Origin: an uncultured Bacillota bacterium
Lineage (GTDB): Bacteria > Bacillota_I > Bacilli_A > RF39 > UBA660
DNA length: 20,822 nt
Assembly (NCBI GenBank): GCA_905205665.1
Contig: CAJLEF010000016.1
Span: 1-20,822, forward strand
Reading direction: 5' to 3'
The notes under the pieces are model-generated. The model was not told where the DNA came from and did no database searches. It saw only the letters and a list, made by a program, of their open reading frames with translations. Below are positions 7,179 to 15,659 of this stretch, piece after piece (the stretch's first letter is position 1; every line of letters starts with the position of its first letter). A program made the translations under genes and the position numbers.

Positions 7179-7636
7179 GAACACGTGGTTTTGAAATTGC
7201 TAAAGGATGGGAAGAAAAGAATATTCGTCTTCCAAAAAGAAGTACAGCTTTTTCAGCAGGATACGATATCGAGGCTGCTGAAGATACTGTGATCCATCCT
7301 TTTAAAGAAGAAAAAGTGCCAACCCTTGTTAAAACGGGTATTAAAGCTTATATGATGGATGATGAGGTTCTATATCTTTATAATAGAAGTTCTAATCCTA
7401 AAAAGAAAGGTCTTGTTTTAGCTAACTCTGTAGGTGTTATTGATAAAGACTACTATGGCAATGTCGATAATGATGGCCATATCATGGTTGCTTTTTACAA
7501 TGTTAAAGAGGAAGAAGTACACATCCAAAAAGGTGAAAAAATTGCTCAATGTATTTTTCAAAAATATTTAACGGTTGATAATGATGATGCGACAGGAGAA
7601 CGTACTGGCGGTTTTGGAAGCACAAGTAAGAACTAA
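7175..7636 (+). CDS. dut: dUTP diphosphatase (dUTPase)
   Basis: It hydrolyses dUTP to dUMP and pyrophosphate, keeping uracil out of DNA and feeding dTMP synthesis. All five trimeric-dUTPase motifs are visible in the 153-residue protein: motif 1 AGYDIEA (28-34), motif 2 NRSSNP (70-75), motif 3 NSVGVIDKDYYG (84-95, catalytic Asp90), motif 4 KGEKIAQ (119-125) and motif 5 RTGGFGST (143-150). The ATG overlaps the stop of the upstream gene (ATGA), indicating translational coupling. It is the last gene of the nrdD operon, with the terminator built on its stop codon. Confidence 0.93.
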   Translation: MRTRGFEIAKGWEEKNIRLPKRSTAFSAGYDIEAAEDTVIHPFKEEKVPTLVKTGIKAYMMDDEVLYLYNRSSNPKKKGLVLANSVGVIDKDYYGNVDNDGHIMVAFYNVKEEEVHIQKGEKIAQCIFQKYLTVDNDDATGERTGGFGSTSKN

Positions 7637-7654
7637 AAAAGTTCTTCTTTTTTT
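7628..7654 (+). terminator. Rho-independent terminator of the nrdD-dut operon
   Basis: AAGAACT (7628-7634), loop AAAAA, AGTTCTT (7640-7646) and a tail of C plus seven T. The left arm includes the end of dut and its stop codon. The stem is only 7 bp but the U-tract is strong. Confidence 0.75.
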
Positions 7655-7672
7655 ATGCAATTTAGCATAAAA

Positions 7673-7699
7673 TTAGCAGAGTAGTATTGACAGTGCTAA
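7673..7699 (+). promoter_or_regulatory. Degenerate CIRCE operator (HrcA-binding site)
   Basis: Left arm TTAGCAGAG (7673-7681), 9-base spacer, right arm CAGTGCTAA (7691-7699). Against the CIRCE consensus TTAGCACTC-N9-GAGTGCTAA the right arm matches 8 of 9, the left 6 of 9, and the spacing is exact. It overlaps the -35 of the hrcA promoter, as expected for HrcA autorepression. Confidence 0.75.
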
Positions 7700-7714
7700 A
7701 AATAGTGCTATAAT
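7687..7714 (+). promoter_or_regulatory. Strong SigA-type promoter of the hrcA-dnaK-dnaJ operon
   Basis: Perfect TTGACA (7687-7692) and perfect TATAAT (7709-7714) are separated by 16 bases, with a TG one base before the -10 (extended -10). The start would be near 7721, giving a leader of about 37 bases. It is the best consensus promoter in the window. Confidence 0.9.
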
Positions 7715-7757
7715 GTTAATAGCATTTGTAAGGAATGCCCTAAAAGGAAGTGAAAAA

Positions 7758-8771
7758 ATGAGTGAAAGACAACAACGACTCCTAAAAGAGATTGTCGAGT
7801 CTTATATAAAGACAGCTAAACCAGTTGGCAGTAAATCTTTATGTAAAAAACTCAGATGCTCGTCCGCGACAATTCGTAATGAGATGGCTCATTTAGAAGA
7901 AATCGGCTTACTTGAAAAAAATCATATTTCATCGGGAAGAATTCCTTCTGAAGATGGATATAAATATTATGTTGAAAATTTGATGAAACCAAAGGAACTT
8001 ACCGAGGCAGATGCTCATAAGTTACAAGTAATTTTCAAAAATCAAGAACTGGCTTTATCAGATACCATTGAAGCCTGTGTTGAAATCATTAGCGAGATGA
8101 CCAGTTATACGAGTGTTGTTTTAGGAAAAAATAGTGATGAAAATGCTTTACAGCAAGTAAATATCATTCCTCTTACCAATGGCAAAATTGTTGCCCTTGT
8201 TTGTACGGATAAAGGAATTGTGCAAAATAAACAATTTCAACTAGCTAGTACGATTGATATTAATGAGGTAGTAAAGACTTGTGAAATTATCAATAAAATG
8301 TTAGTAGGAACACCTATTAAAGAAGTGTCGACTAGATTAGAGTATGAAATCAAACCAATTATTGCCGAAAAAATAAGACAATATGAAACGATCTTCTCCA
8401 TTTTCTCTCAGACATTTCATGATATTGCTTCTAAAAAAGATGAAACCATTCGAGTTCGAGGCAAAAATTATTTACTTCAAGAACCAGAATATAATGATGT
8501 CGGCAAAATCAAAAATATTTTAGATAAATTTGAAGATCGAGCTTTCATCGAAAAGATTGATGCAACTGAAGATAAAGCAGGCGTTAACATTTATATTGGT
8601 AAAGATAGTGAATTTGATCCAAATGTCACCGTCATCAAAACAACATATAAAAAAGATGGTGAAGAAGGAACCATTGCTATCATTGGACCTAAAAGAATGG
8701 AGTACGACCGAGTTGTTGGCTTACTTTCCTTTATAAATAAAGAACTCAATGAGGAGGATATTAATGGATAA
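7758..8771 (+). CDS. hrcA: Heat-inducible transcription repressor HrcA
   Basis: HrcA represses class I heat-shock genes by binding CIRCE; its folding depends on GroEL, which couples repression to chaperone availability. The 337-residue protein opens with a winged helix-turn-helix (SERQQRLLKEIVESYI onward, with CSSATIRNEMAHLEEIGLL and SSGRIPSEDGYKYYV as family signatures), followed by a GAF-like region and the C-terminal inserted domain. The ATG at 7758 has AAAAGGAAG seven bases upstream and matches the family N-terminus; the upstream in-frame ATG at 7713 lies inside the -10 box and cannot be used. It is the first gene of the chaperone operon, with a CIRCE-like operator in its promoter. Confidence 0.95.
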   Translation: MSERQQRLLKEIVESYIKTAKPVGSKSLCKKLRCSSATIRNEMAHLEEIGLLEKNHISSGRIPSEDGYKYYVENLMKPKELTEADAHKLQVIFKNQELALSDTIEACVEIISEMTSYTSVVLGKNSDENALQQVNIIPLTNGKIVALVCTDKGIVQNKQFQLASTIDINEVVKTCEIINKMLVGTPIKEVSTRLEYEIKPIIAEKIRQYETIFSIFSQTFHDIASKKDETIRVRGKNYLLQEPEYNDVGKIKNILDKFEDRAFIEKIDATEDKAGVNIYIGKDSEFDPNVTVIKTTYKKDGEEGTIAIIGPKRMEYDRVVGLLSFINKELNEEDING

Positions 8772-9312
8772 AGAAGAAAAGAAAATAGAAAAAAAAGAAA
8801 CAGCAAAGAAAAAGAAACATGAAGAAAATAAAGAATGTAAACATCATGCTGAGATGGAAAAATTAAGAGAAGAATCTAAATTAAAAGATGAAAAAATATT
8901 AAGATTATCGGCAGAAATGCAAAATATGCGTCGTCGCTTTGAAGAAGAAAAAAGTCGTCTTTTAAAATATGATGGTGAAGAACTTGTTGAAAAAATACTT
9001 CCTATTTTAGACAATTTTGAACATGCCATTAAAATGGATGATAATAATTTATCGGATGAAATCAGCAAATTCTTAAGCGGCTTCAAAATGATTTATGCTA
9101 ATATGATTGAAATATTAAAAACATTTGATGTTAGAGAAGTGGAAGCCTTACATAATCCTTTTGATGAGAAAAGTATGAATGCTGTCTTAGTCGATAATGA
9201 TGAAGAATTTGAAAATAATATCGTTTTAGACGTTTTACAAAAAGGATATATGTATAAGGATAAAGTTATTAGACCAGCCATGGTTAAAGTAAATCAAAGG
9301 GGTGAAGAATAA
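8764..9312 (+). CDS. grpE: GrpE, nucleotide exchange factor of DnaK
   Basis: GrpE releases ADP from DnaK. The 182-residue protein has a very Lys/Glu-rich N-terminus (1-35), a long coiled coil (about 30-75) with the family element RLSAEMQNMRRRFEEE, the hinge LPILDNFEHAI and a C-terminal beta domain ending GYMYKDKVIRPAMVKVN, all typical of GrpE. The ATG at 8764 is chosen because GAGGAGG (8750-8756) precedes it; an in-frame ATG at 8749 overlaps that ribosome-binding site. It overlaps the hrcA stop by 8 bases, so the two are translationally coupled. Confidence 0.95.
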   Translation: MDKEEKKIEKKETAKKKKHEENKECKHHAEMEKLREESKLKDEKILRLSAEMQNMRRRFEEEKSRLLKYDGEELVEKILPILDNFEHAIKMDDNNLSDEISKFLSGFKMIYANMIEILKTFDVREVEALHNPFDEKSMNAVLVDNDEEFENNIVLDVLQKGYMYKDKVIRPAMVKVNQRGEE

Positions 9313-9602
9313 TGGATTTTACATTTTATAGTAATATTTTTGCAAATGATAGTCTTTTAGTTGAAAAATTAGTGGATACTGAAAAAATAGAATTAGATAT
9401 GGGCCTATATCAAATGTGGGCTATGATGGGTAATTTCAAAGATAATTATCAATTATTAACGGAACAATTTGCCAAATCTAAAACGCAACTATTAGAATTA
9501 TTTAAACAAAAATATGGTAAAGAAACAACTTATGAAGAATTAAAAGATGCTGTTCATAAATATAGACAGCAAATGGAACAAGATGTTCAAAGAAATTTAT
9601 AA
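9312..9602 (+). CDS. Unrecognised 96-residue protein between grpE and dnaK
   Basis: I cannot assign a family. The protein is acidic to neutral, almost entirely helical in character, with no cysteines, no signal peptide and no membrane segment. The N-terminal third is rich in aromatic and Met residues (GLYQMWAMMG, about 32-41); the C-terminal half is amphipathic and charged with a 'KYGKETTYEELKDAVHKYRQQ' style helix pair (about 66-90). Its ATG overlaps the grpE stop by one base (TAATG), so it is translationally coupled, and it ends 21 bases before dnaK. Position inside the hrcA-grpE-dnaK core suggests a chaperone-related role, but this is inference from context only. Confidence 0.75.
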   Translation: MDFTFYSNIFANDSLLVEKLVDTEKIELDMGLYQMWAMMGNFKDNYQLLTEQFAKSKTQLLELFKQKYGKETTYEELKDAVHKYRQQMEQDVQRNL

Positions 9603-9623
9603 AATAAGAAAGGATAGATAAAT

Positions 9624-11453
9624 ATGAGTAAAATTATAGGTATAGATTTAGGAACAACTAACAGTTGTGTTTCTGTTATTGAAGGCGGAAGCCCAGTTGT
9701 TATTCCAAATGATGAAGGGGGAAGAACTACACCATCTGTCGTAGCTTTTAAAGGGGATGAAGTTTTAGTTGGTGATCGTGCCAAACGTCAAGCTGTAACC
9801 AACCCTAAAAATACAATTGCTTCTATTAAAAGATTAATGGGAACAAGTGAAAAAGTGAGTGCCAATGGTAAAAAATGGACTCCACAAGAAATTTCAGCTA
9901 AGATTTTAGGAAAATTAAAAAAAGATGCTGAAAGTTATTTAGGTGAAACTGTTAAAGAAGCAGTTATTACTGTTCCAGCTTACTTCAATGATGCCCAAAG
10001 ACAAGCTACTAAAGATGCTGGTAAAATTGCAGGCTTAGATGTTAAACGTATTATTAATGAACCAACAGCTGCCGCTTTAGCGTATGGTTTAGACAAACAA
10101 GAAAAAACCCAAACTATTTTAGTTTACGATTTAGGTGGTGGAACATTCGATGTTTCTATCCTTGAAATTGGTGATGGTGTTTTCGAAGTAAAAGCTACTG
10201 CTGGTAATAACCATTTAGGTGGTGATGATTTCGATAAACGTGTTATGGACTATTTAGTTGATACGATGAAAAAAGAACATGGTGTTGATTTAACAAATGA
10301 TGCAATGGCTATGCAGCGTATTAAAGATGCCGCTGAAAAAGCTAAAAAAGATTTATCTGGTATGAGTGTTACCCAAATTAATTTACCATTCATTTCTCAA
10401 AATGCGGATGGACCAATTCATATGGATATTGAATTATCAAAAGCTAAATTTGAAGATTTAAACCGTGATTTATTTGATAGTACTCTAGATCCAGTTCATA
10501 AAGCTTTATCTGATGCCAAATTATCAAACAGCGATATTGATGAAGTTATTTTAGTAGGTGGTTCTACACGTATTCCTTACATTCAAGAATTAGTTAAAAA
10601 AGAACTTGGACGTGAACCACATAAAGGAGTTAACCCAGACGAAGTAGTAGCTATGGGTGCTGCTATTCAAGGTGGTGTGTTAACGGGTGAAATGGACGAT
10701 TTAGTTTTACTAGATGTTACTCCATTATCACTTGGTCTTGAAACATTAGGTGGTGTTATGACTGTCTTAATTCCAAGAAATACAACTATTCCAACAAGCA
10801 AGAGTCAAGTATTTAGTACAGCTGCTGATAATCAACCTGCTGTTGACATTCACGTTTTACAAGGTGAAAGAAAAATGGCTAGTGATAATAAAACCCTTGG
10901 TAATTTCCAATTAGGTAATATTCCACCAGCTCCAAGAGGAGTTCCTCAAATCGAAGTTAAATTTGATATTGATGCCAATGGTATCGTTCATGTAACAGCT
11001 AAAGACTTAGGAACTAACAAAGAACAATCTATTACGATTACTTCTAGTACTAACTTAAGTGATGAAGAAATCGATAAAATGATGAAAGACGCTGAAGCTA
11101 ATAAAGAGGCTGATGAAAAACGTAAACAAGAAGTAGATGCTAAAAATGACGCTGATGCTTTAATCTTCCAAACTGAAAAAGCTATCAAAGATTTAGGTGA
11201 TAAAGTAGATAGCAAAGATAAAGAAGAAGCTGAAGGAAAAATTAAAGAATTAAAAGAAGCTATTGAAAAAAATGATATCGAAGATATCAAAAAGAAAACC
11301 GAAAGTTTAAATGAAGTAGCGATGAAACTTGCTACCAAAGCATATGAAGAAGCTGCTAAAAATAATCAAGCAACTCAAACAGAAACACCTAATAATACTG
11401 AAAGTAAAAAAACAGATGATGGTGTAGAAGAAGCTTCTTACGAAGAAAAATAA
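9624..11453 (+). CDS. dnaK: Molecular chaperone DnaK (Hsp70)
   Basis: ATP-dependent Hsp70 that binds exposed hydrophobic peptides, with DnaJ delivering substrates and GrpE exchanging nucleotide. The 609-residue protein shows the phosphate-1 motif IGIDLGTTNSC (5-15), the second phosphate motif VYDLGGGTFDVSI, the adenosine motif VGGSTRIP, the linker DLVLLDVTPLSLG, the substrate-binding beta domain and a helical lid ending in an acidic EEASYEEK tail. The N-terminal ATPase lacks the segment present in Gram-negative DnaK, as in other Bacillota, matching the 609-residue length. GAAAGGA precedes the ATG. A hairpin follows before pepF. Confidence 0.98.
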   Translation: MSKIIGIDLGTTNSCVSVIEGGSPVVIPNDEGGRTTPSVVAFKGDEVLVGDRAKRQAVTNPKNTIASIKRLMGTSEKVSANGKKWTPQEISAKILGKLKKDAESYLGETVKEAVITVPAYFNDAQRQATKDAGKIAGLDVKRIINEPTAAALAYGLDKQEKTQTILVYDLGGGTFDVSILEIGDGVFEVKATAGNNHLGGDDFDKRVMDYLVDTMKKEHGVDLTNDAMAMQRIKDAAEKAKKDLSGMSVTQINLPFISQNADGPIHMDIELSKAKFEDLNRDLFDSTLDPVHKALSDAKLSNSDIDEVILVGGSTRIPYIQELVKKELGREPHKGVNPDEVVAMGAAIQGGVLTGEMDDLVLLDVTPLSLGLETLGGVMTVLIPRNTTIPTSKSQVFSTAADNQPAVDIHVLQGERKMASDNKTLGNFQLGNIPPAPRGVPQIEVKFDIDANGIVHVTAKDLGTNKEQSITITSSTNLSDEEIDKMMKDAEANKEADEKRKQEVDAKNDADALIFQTEKAIKDLGDKVDSKDKEEAEGKIKELKEAIEKNDIEDIKKKTESLNEVAMKLATKAYEEAAKNNQATQTETPNNTESKKTDDGVEEASYEEK

Positions 11454-11460
11454 TGTTCTT

Positions 11461-11493
11461 AGAAAGTTCTAGGTGTTTCTAGGACTTTCTTTT
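11461..11493 (+). terminator. Hairpin after dnaK (terminator or attenuator)
   Basis: A 12-bp stem (11461-11472 with 11479-11490, one G-U pair), a 6-base loop GTGTTT and a short T-run of TTT following CTTTCT. The U-tract is short, so partial termination, or protection of the dnaK 3' end against decay, is more likely than a full stop; no promoter is evident in the 23 bases before pepF. Confidence 0.6.
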
Positions 11494-11515
11494 CCGATTT
11501 TAGAAAGGATTTATT

Positions 11516-13309
11516 ATGGAAGATTTAAGAAAAAGATGCGAATTGGATAAAAATGATTGCTGGGATATTTCTAAGATAATCAAAGATGAAAAAGAATATC
11601 AAGATTTAGTAACTGCCGTAAAAAAAGAAAATCAAAAAATAGTTTCTATGCGTGGTCATATTTTAGATTCTAAATATTCTTTAAAAGAGTATTTAAAAGC
11701 CAATGAAAACGAAGAACGTAGTTATGCTAAATTATTATTATATACTAGATTTTTATACGATGAAGATACGAGAAATAATGAAGCTAAAAATAAAATGTTA
11801 GAAATAGAAAACTTAGCAAATGTTTTATCAGAAAGTGAATCTTTTGTAACTTCAGAATTAATGAAAAAAGATTTAGAAGATGTCTTAAAACTTTTAGATG
11901 ATGATAAATATGTCTTATATTTTAAACGCCTTTATAAGCAAAAAAAACGTGTTTTAAGTGAAAAAGAAGAAGAAATTATAAGCGCAGCGATGAGTGCTTT
12001 TGGCACACCTGATGAAGCTTTTACTTCTTTAGATGTCGCGGATGCTTTTTTTGAACCAATTTCTTTTGAAGGTAAAAAAGTTTTCCTTAGTCATTACAAC
12101 TATGGCGAATTATTAGAACATCCTTCCCAAAAGGTACGAGAAGCAGCTTTTAAAAACTATCATAAATATTATGCTGAACATAAAAATACCTTTGCGTCTC
12201 TTTTAAAAGGAAACTATCAAGAATTAGAATTTGTAAGAAAATTAAGAAAGTATGATACAGCCTTAGAAATGGCTTTAGATAGTGTTGAAGTTGACAAGAA
12301 AGTTTATGAAAATTTAATAGCAATGGTTCATGAATATAATCATTTAAACATTTTATTTCAAAAATTAAAAGCTAAAAAACTTGGCTTAAAAGAATATCAT
12401 TTATATGATACTTATGTTCCTATTGTCAAAGAAAGTAACAAAAGATACACTAAAGAAGAAGCTATCGCCCTTGTTAATAAAGCCTTAAAACCATTAGGAA
12501 AAGATTATCTCGAACATTTTAATAGTATGTTTTTAAATCATGATGTTGATTTTTATCCAAATGAAGGAAAACACAATGGCGCGTATCAATGGGGTGGTTA
12601 TGACACTGATTCTTATGTTCTATTAAACTTTAATGGCACTTTTTCTTCCGTAAGTACTCTTGCTCATGAACTTGGCCATGCCGTGCATTCTATGTATTCC
12701 AAAGAAAATAATAGCTACCCTTATTATAGTTATGAAATCTTTTTAGCAGAGATTGCTTCTACGGTAAATGAAACCTTACTTTCCTTTTATATGTTAGATC
12801 ACGCGAAAGAAAAAGAAGAAAAAATATATTATTTATGTGAATTTTTAAATAAAGTGAAAGCAACTATTTTTAGACAAACGATGTTTGCTGAATTTGAAAG
12901 TATAATGAGTAAAAAATGTCAAAATAAAGAATCTTTAACAGAAGAAAGCTTTAGTGATGTATATTATGATTTAAATAAAGAATATTTTCAAGATTCTGTG
13001 ATTATTGATTCAGATATTCGTTATGAATGGATGCGCATAAGTCATTTTTATAGTCCTTTTTACGTTTATCAATATGCCACTGGTCTTATTAGTGCCATTA
13101 GTATTGTGAATGACATTTATGAAGATAAAGATAATTTTGTTCCAAAATATTTAAATTTCTTAAAAAGTGGTTCATCTAAAAATGTCTTAGATATTTTAAA
13201 AGAAGTCGATATTGATTTAACTGCAAAAGAAACTTATGAAAAGGTCTTTCATTTTATAGAGGAAAAAGTACAAGAGTTAAAAAAATTACTAGAAAGTGGT
13301 GAAGAATAA
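11516..13309 (+). CDS. pepF: Oligoendopeptidase F, M3-family zinc metallopeptidase
   Basis: Cytoplasmic oligopeptidase that trims short peptides; M3 family. The 597-residue protein has an N-terminal helical domain (about 20-185) and the catalytic domain with the zinc motif HELGH (384-388) inside STLAHELGHAVHSMYS and the third ligand Glu412 in FLAEIASTVNE. No signal peptide. AGAAAGGA lies before the ATG. Its stop overlaps the dnaJ start by one base (TAATG), so it is coupled to dnaJ. The position between dnaK and dnaJ is not the usual arrangement in Bacilli; a role in clearing peptides released during heat stress is a reasonable inference. Confidence 0.93.
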   Translation: MEDLRKRCELDKNDCWDISKIIKDEKEYQDLVTAVKKENQKIVSMRGHILDSKYSLKEYLKANENEERSYAKLLLYTRFLYDEDTRNNEAKNKMLEIENLANVLSESESFVTSELMKKDLEDVLKLLDDDKYVLYFKRLYKQKKRVLSEKEEEIISAAMSAFGTPDEAFTSLDVADAFFEPISFEGKKVFLSHYNYGELLEHPSQKVREAAFKNYHKYYAEHKNTFASLLKGNYQELEFVRKLRKYDTALEMALDSVEVDKKVYENLIAMVHEYNHLNILFQKLKAKKLGLKEYHLYDTYVPIVKESNKRYTKEEAIALVNKALKPLGKDYLEHFNSMFLNHDVDFYPNEGKHNGAYQWGGYDTDSYVLLNFNGTFSSVSTLAHELGHAVHSMYSKENNSYPYYSYEIFLAEIASTVNETLLSFYMLDHAKEKEEKIYYLCEFLNKVKATIFRQTMFAEFESIMSKKCQNKESLTEESFSDVYYDLNKEYFQDSVIIDSDIRYEWMRISHFYSPFYVYQYATGLISAISIVNDIYEDKDNFVPKYLNFLKSGSSKNVLDILKEVDIDLTAKETYEKVFHFIEEKVQELKKLLESGEE

Positions 13310-14439
13310 TGAATAAAAAAGATTACTATGAAGTATTAGGTGTATCTAAAACAGCTACGGCTGATGAAATAAAATCTGCTTTTAGAAAATTAGCTAAAAA
13401 ATATCATCCCGATAACAAACAAACGGGTGATGAGGAAAAATTTAAAGAAATAGGTGAAGCATACGCGGTACTATCCGATGAAAATAAAAGACGGCAATAT
13501 GATCAATTTGGTCATGCAGCCTTTGATGGTGCTTCAGGTGGTGCTGGCTTTGATGCAAGTGACGTAGATTTAAACGATATTTTAAGACAAGTCTTCGGTG
13601 GTGGCTTTGGCGGTGGGGGATTCTCTGATTTTTCTGACTTTTTTGGAGGCGGAAGTACTAGTAGAACTAGCCAAAGAGCTCGTAAAGGTAGAGATACTTT
13701 AGTTCGTGTTGATTTAACTTTTGAAGAAGCTTGCTTTGGCGTTCAAAAAGACATCGAACTTACTTTAAATGATACTTGCTCAGAATGTCATGGCAAAGGT
13801 GGATTTGATGAAGAAGTTTGTAGTTATTGCCATGGTAATGGTTATGTTGTAACTGAACAAAGAAGCCTATTTGGTATGATGCAAAGTAGAAGCGCCTGCC
13901 CAAAATGTGAAGGTACTGGTAAAACATTCAAAACAGTATGTAATAGTTGCAAAGGTACAGGACAAGTTAAAAAGAAAAAAGAAATTGAAATCAAAATTCC
14001 TGAAGGTGTCGAGACGGGTCATCAACTACGGATTAGTGGTAAAGGAGAAGCTGGTATAAACGGTGGTCCAAATGGCGATATTTATTTAGAAATTCATGTT
14101 GCTGAAAGTTCATTCTATGAAAGGGATGCCGAAAATTTAACCATCGAACTGCCTATTACTATTACCGAAGCTATTTTAGGATGTAAAAAAGAAGTTCCAA
14201 CCATTTATGGTAATGTCATCATGGAAATTAAACCAGGTTGTCAAAGTGGAACAAAATATAAACTAAAAGGAAAAGGTTTAAAAGTTCCTGGTTCTCTACG
14301 TAAGGGTGATGAATTTGTTATTGTTAAAGTTATTACGCCTACAAAGATTACAAGAGAACAAAAGAAGTTATTAGATGCCTTAGATGAAACAGGACTTGAT
14401 AATGATAGTATTTTTAAAGAATTTAAAAAACATTTATAA
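13309..14439 (+). CDS. dnaJ: Molecular chaperone DnaJ (Hsp40)
   Basis: Type I J-protein that stimulates DnaK ATPase and hands over substrates. In the 376-residue protein: J-domain (4-70) with HPD at 33-35; Gly/Phe-rich stretch (about 73-115); four zinc-finger repeats of the CxxCxGxG type starting at C157, C171, C197 and C211; C-terminal substrate-binding beta domains (about 225-350). All four repeats keep both cysteines. It is the last gene of the chaperone operon, coupled to pepF by a one-base overlap and followed by a terminator. Confidence 0.98.
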   Translation: MNKKDYYEVLGVSKTATADEIKSAFRKLAKKYHPDNKQTGDEEKFKEIGEAYAVLSDENKRRQYDQFGHAAFDGASGGAGFDASDVDLNDILRQVFGGGFGGGGFSDFSDFFGGGSTSRTSQRARKGRDTLVRVDLTFEEACFGVQKDIELTLNDTCSECHGKGGFDEEVCSYCHGNGYVVTEQRSLFGMMQSRSACPKCEGTGKTFKTVCNSCKGTGQVKKKKEIEIKIPEGVETGHQLRISGKGEAGINGGPNGDIYLEIHVAESSFYERDAENLTIELPITITEAILGCKKEVPTIYGNVIMEIKPGCQSGTKYKLKGKGLKVPGSLRKGDEFVIVKVITPTKITREQKKLLDALDETGLDNDSIFKEFKKHL

Positions 14440-14445
14440 TTTTTT

Positions 14446-14472
14446 AGGGTAAAGCCAATTTACTCTTTTTTT
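14446..14472 (+). terminator. Rho-independent terminator of the chaperone operon
   Basis: AGGGTAAA (14446-14453), loop GCCAA, TTTACTCT (14459-14466, one G-U pair) and a T-run. It lies seven bases after the dnaJ stop. The right arm also supplies the possible -35 of the next unit. Confidence 0.75.
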
Positions 14473-14487
14473 AATTTTTGTTACAAT
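14459..14487 (+). promoter_or_regulatory. Probable promoter of the RnfC/RnfD-like pair
   Basis: TTTACT (14459-14464, 4 of 6) and TACAAT (14482-14487, 5 of 6) with a 17-base spacer; start expected near 14494. The -35 is embedded in the preceding terminator stem. Confidence 0.5.
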
Positions 14488-14507
14488 GATAGATAGTTGG
14501 TGGTAGT

Positions 14508-15659
14508 GTGAAAAAAATTTTATCTTTAGCGCAAAATATAAATATTAAAATGGAAAATGATATTAAAGAAATCATGAATCCGAGCAAAGTTTTTTTACCG
14601 ATAGATGAAACCGCGACTTTAAAAATAAAAAGTAAAACTGTTTTAAAAGGAGAACTATTATATACTTACTTGCAAAAGGATTTCTATAGTCCTGTCAGTG
14701 GTTATATCAAAAATATTGTCAAAAGAAAAGATTACGCTTTAAAAGAAGTATCTTTTATGCAAATTCAAAATGATTATCAAGAACTTTCTAATTATAAAGG
14801 AGTAGATGGAACAACAACGATTATTTCTCCTAATTTAAAGGGGCAAATATTAAATTATAAAGAATATGATTTTAGAAAGCTTCAAAATAAAAAAATGCTT
14901 TATGTTAATGGTTTAGAAGACGAACCACTTATTTTTAATAAGCAAAAACTTCATGAAAACTATGCCAATGAAATCTTACTTATGATTGATTTATTATGTG
15001 ATGCTTTAAATATTGAATCATCTTGTCTTCTTTTAAAAGAAACTGATTATAAAAGTATTTTGAGTTTTGAAAAAAATATTTCTACTTACCCTAATGTTTC
15101 GCTTTTTTATGTCAAAGACGAGTATCCTATCGAGGACGAAAAAAACGTTAAAAAATATTTAAATTGGACAGATAATTGTGTCATGCTTTCTACCGATAAA
15201 ATTTACGATGTCTATTATGAAATTGTAAAAGGAAAGCAAAAAGATTTTACTTTCGTAACTATTTTAGGAGACGCCATATCTAAATCATTTGTTTGTCGGG
15301 CGAAAGTAGGTACTTATTTAAAAGAAATTATCGATAATACTAAGATTTTACAAGACAAAGATTGTGATATCTTAGTAAATGGACTCATGAAAGGAACCGA
15401 AGCAAAGCTAGAAAATATTTATTTAACTTTAGATGTTAAAGCGGTCTTTTTTATGAAAAAGAAAAAAGAAAAAATGAGAGAGTGTATTAACTGTGGCAAA
15501 TGTAATGAAGTATGTCCTTTAAAATGCCGTGTATATGAATGTGTCAAAACAAAAGGACGTATAAAACCTTTAAATTGCGATAATTGTGGCTTATGTACTT
15601 TTATTTGTCCAAGTCATATTGATATCTCTAAATATCTTTCAAAGGAGGAACAAGCATGA
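14508..15659 (+). CDS. Divergent RnfC-like ferredoxin-domain protein
   Basis: Full-length RnfC (Rnf complex) passes electrons between NADH and ferredoxin through FMN and two 4Fe-4S clusters. This 383-residue protein keeps the RnfC order: an N-terminal barrel-sandwich segment (about 26-72), a core with VNGLEDEP (133-140, where RnfC has NGAECEP), a degraded YPIEDEK (206-212, normally YPQGxEK) and GDAISKSFVCRAKVGT (254-269), then two complete CxxCxxCxxxCP clusters (C326/329/332/336 and C357/360/363/367). The Gly-rich GGAGFPT FMN/NADH motif is absent. Start is GTG after GGTGG. It is a soluble, membrane-associating partner of the next gene (ATGA overlap). Electron donor and acceptor are unknown. 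Confidence 0.8.
   Translation: MKKILSLAQNINIKMENDIKEIMNPSKVFLPIDETATLKIKSKTVLKGELLYTYLQKDFYSPVSGYIKNIVKRKDYALKEVSFMQIQNDYQELSNYKGVDGTTTIISPNLKGQILNYKEYDFRKLQNKKMLYVNGLEDEPLIFNKQKLHENYANEILLMIDLLCDALNIESSCLLLKETDYKSILSFEKNISTYPNVSLFYVKDEYPIEDEKNVKKYLNWTDNCVMLSTDKIYDVYYEIVKGKQKDFTFVTILGDAISKSFVCRAKVGTYLKEIIDNTKILQDKDCDILVNGLMKGTEAKLENIYLTLDVKAVFFMKKKKEKMRECINCGKCNEVCPLKCRVYECVKTKGRIKPLNCDNCGLCTFICPSHIDISKYLSKEEQA

Noticed and set aside
7713..7757. Upstream in-frame ATG for hrcA
   Set aside because: It lies inside the -10 box, before the transcription start; ATG at 7758 has a proper ribosome-binding site.
10988..11338. Long open frame antisense to the dnaK lid region (116 residues)
   Set aside because: Shadow of the Lys/Glu/Ala-rich dnaK codons, giving a Ser/Leu/Ile-rich product; no ribosome-binding site or family features.
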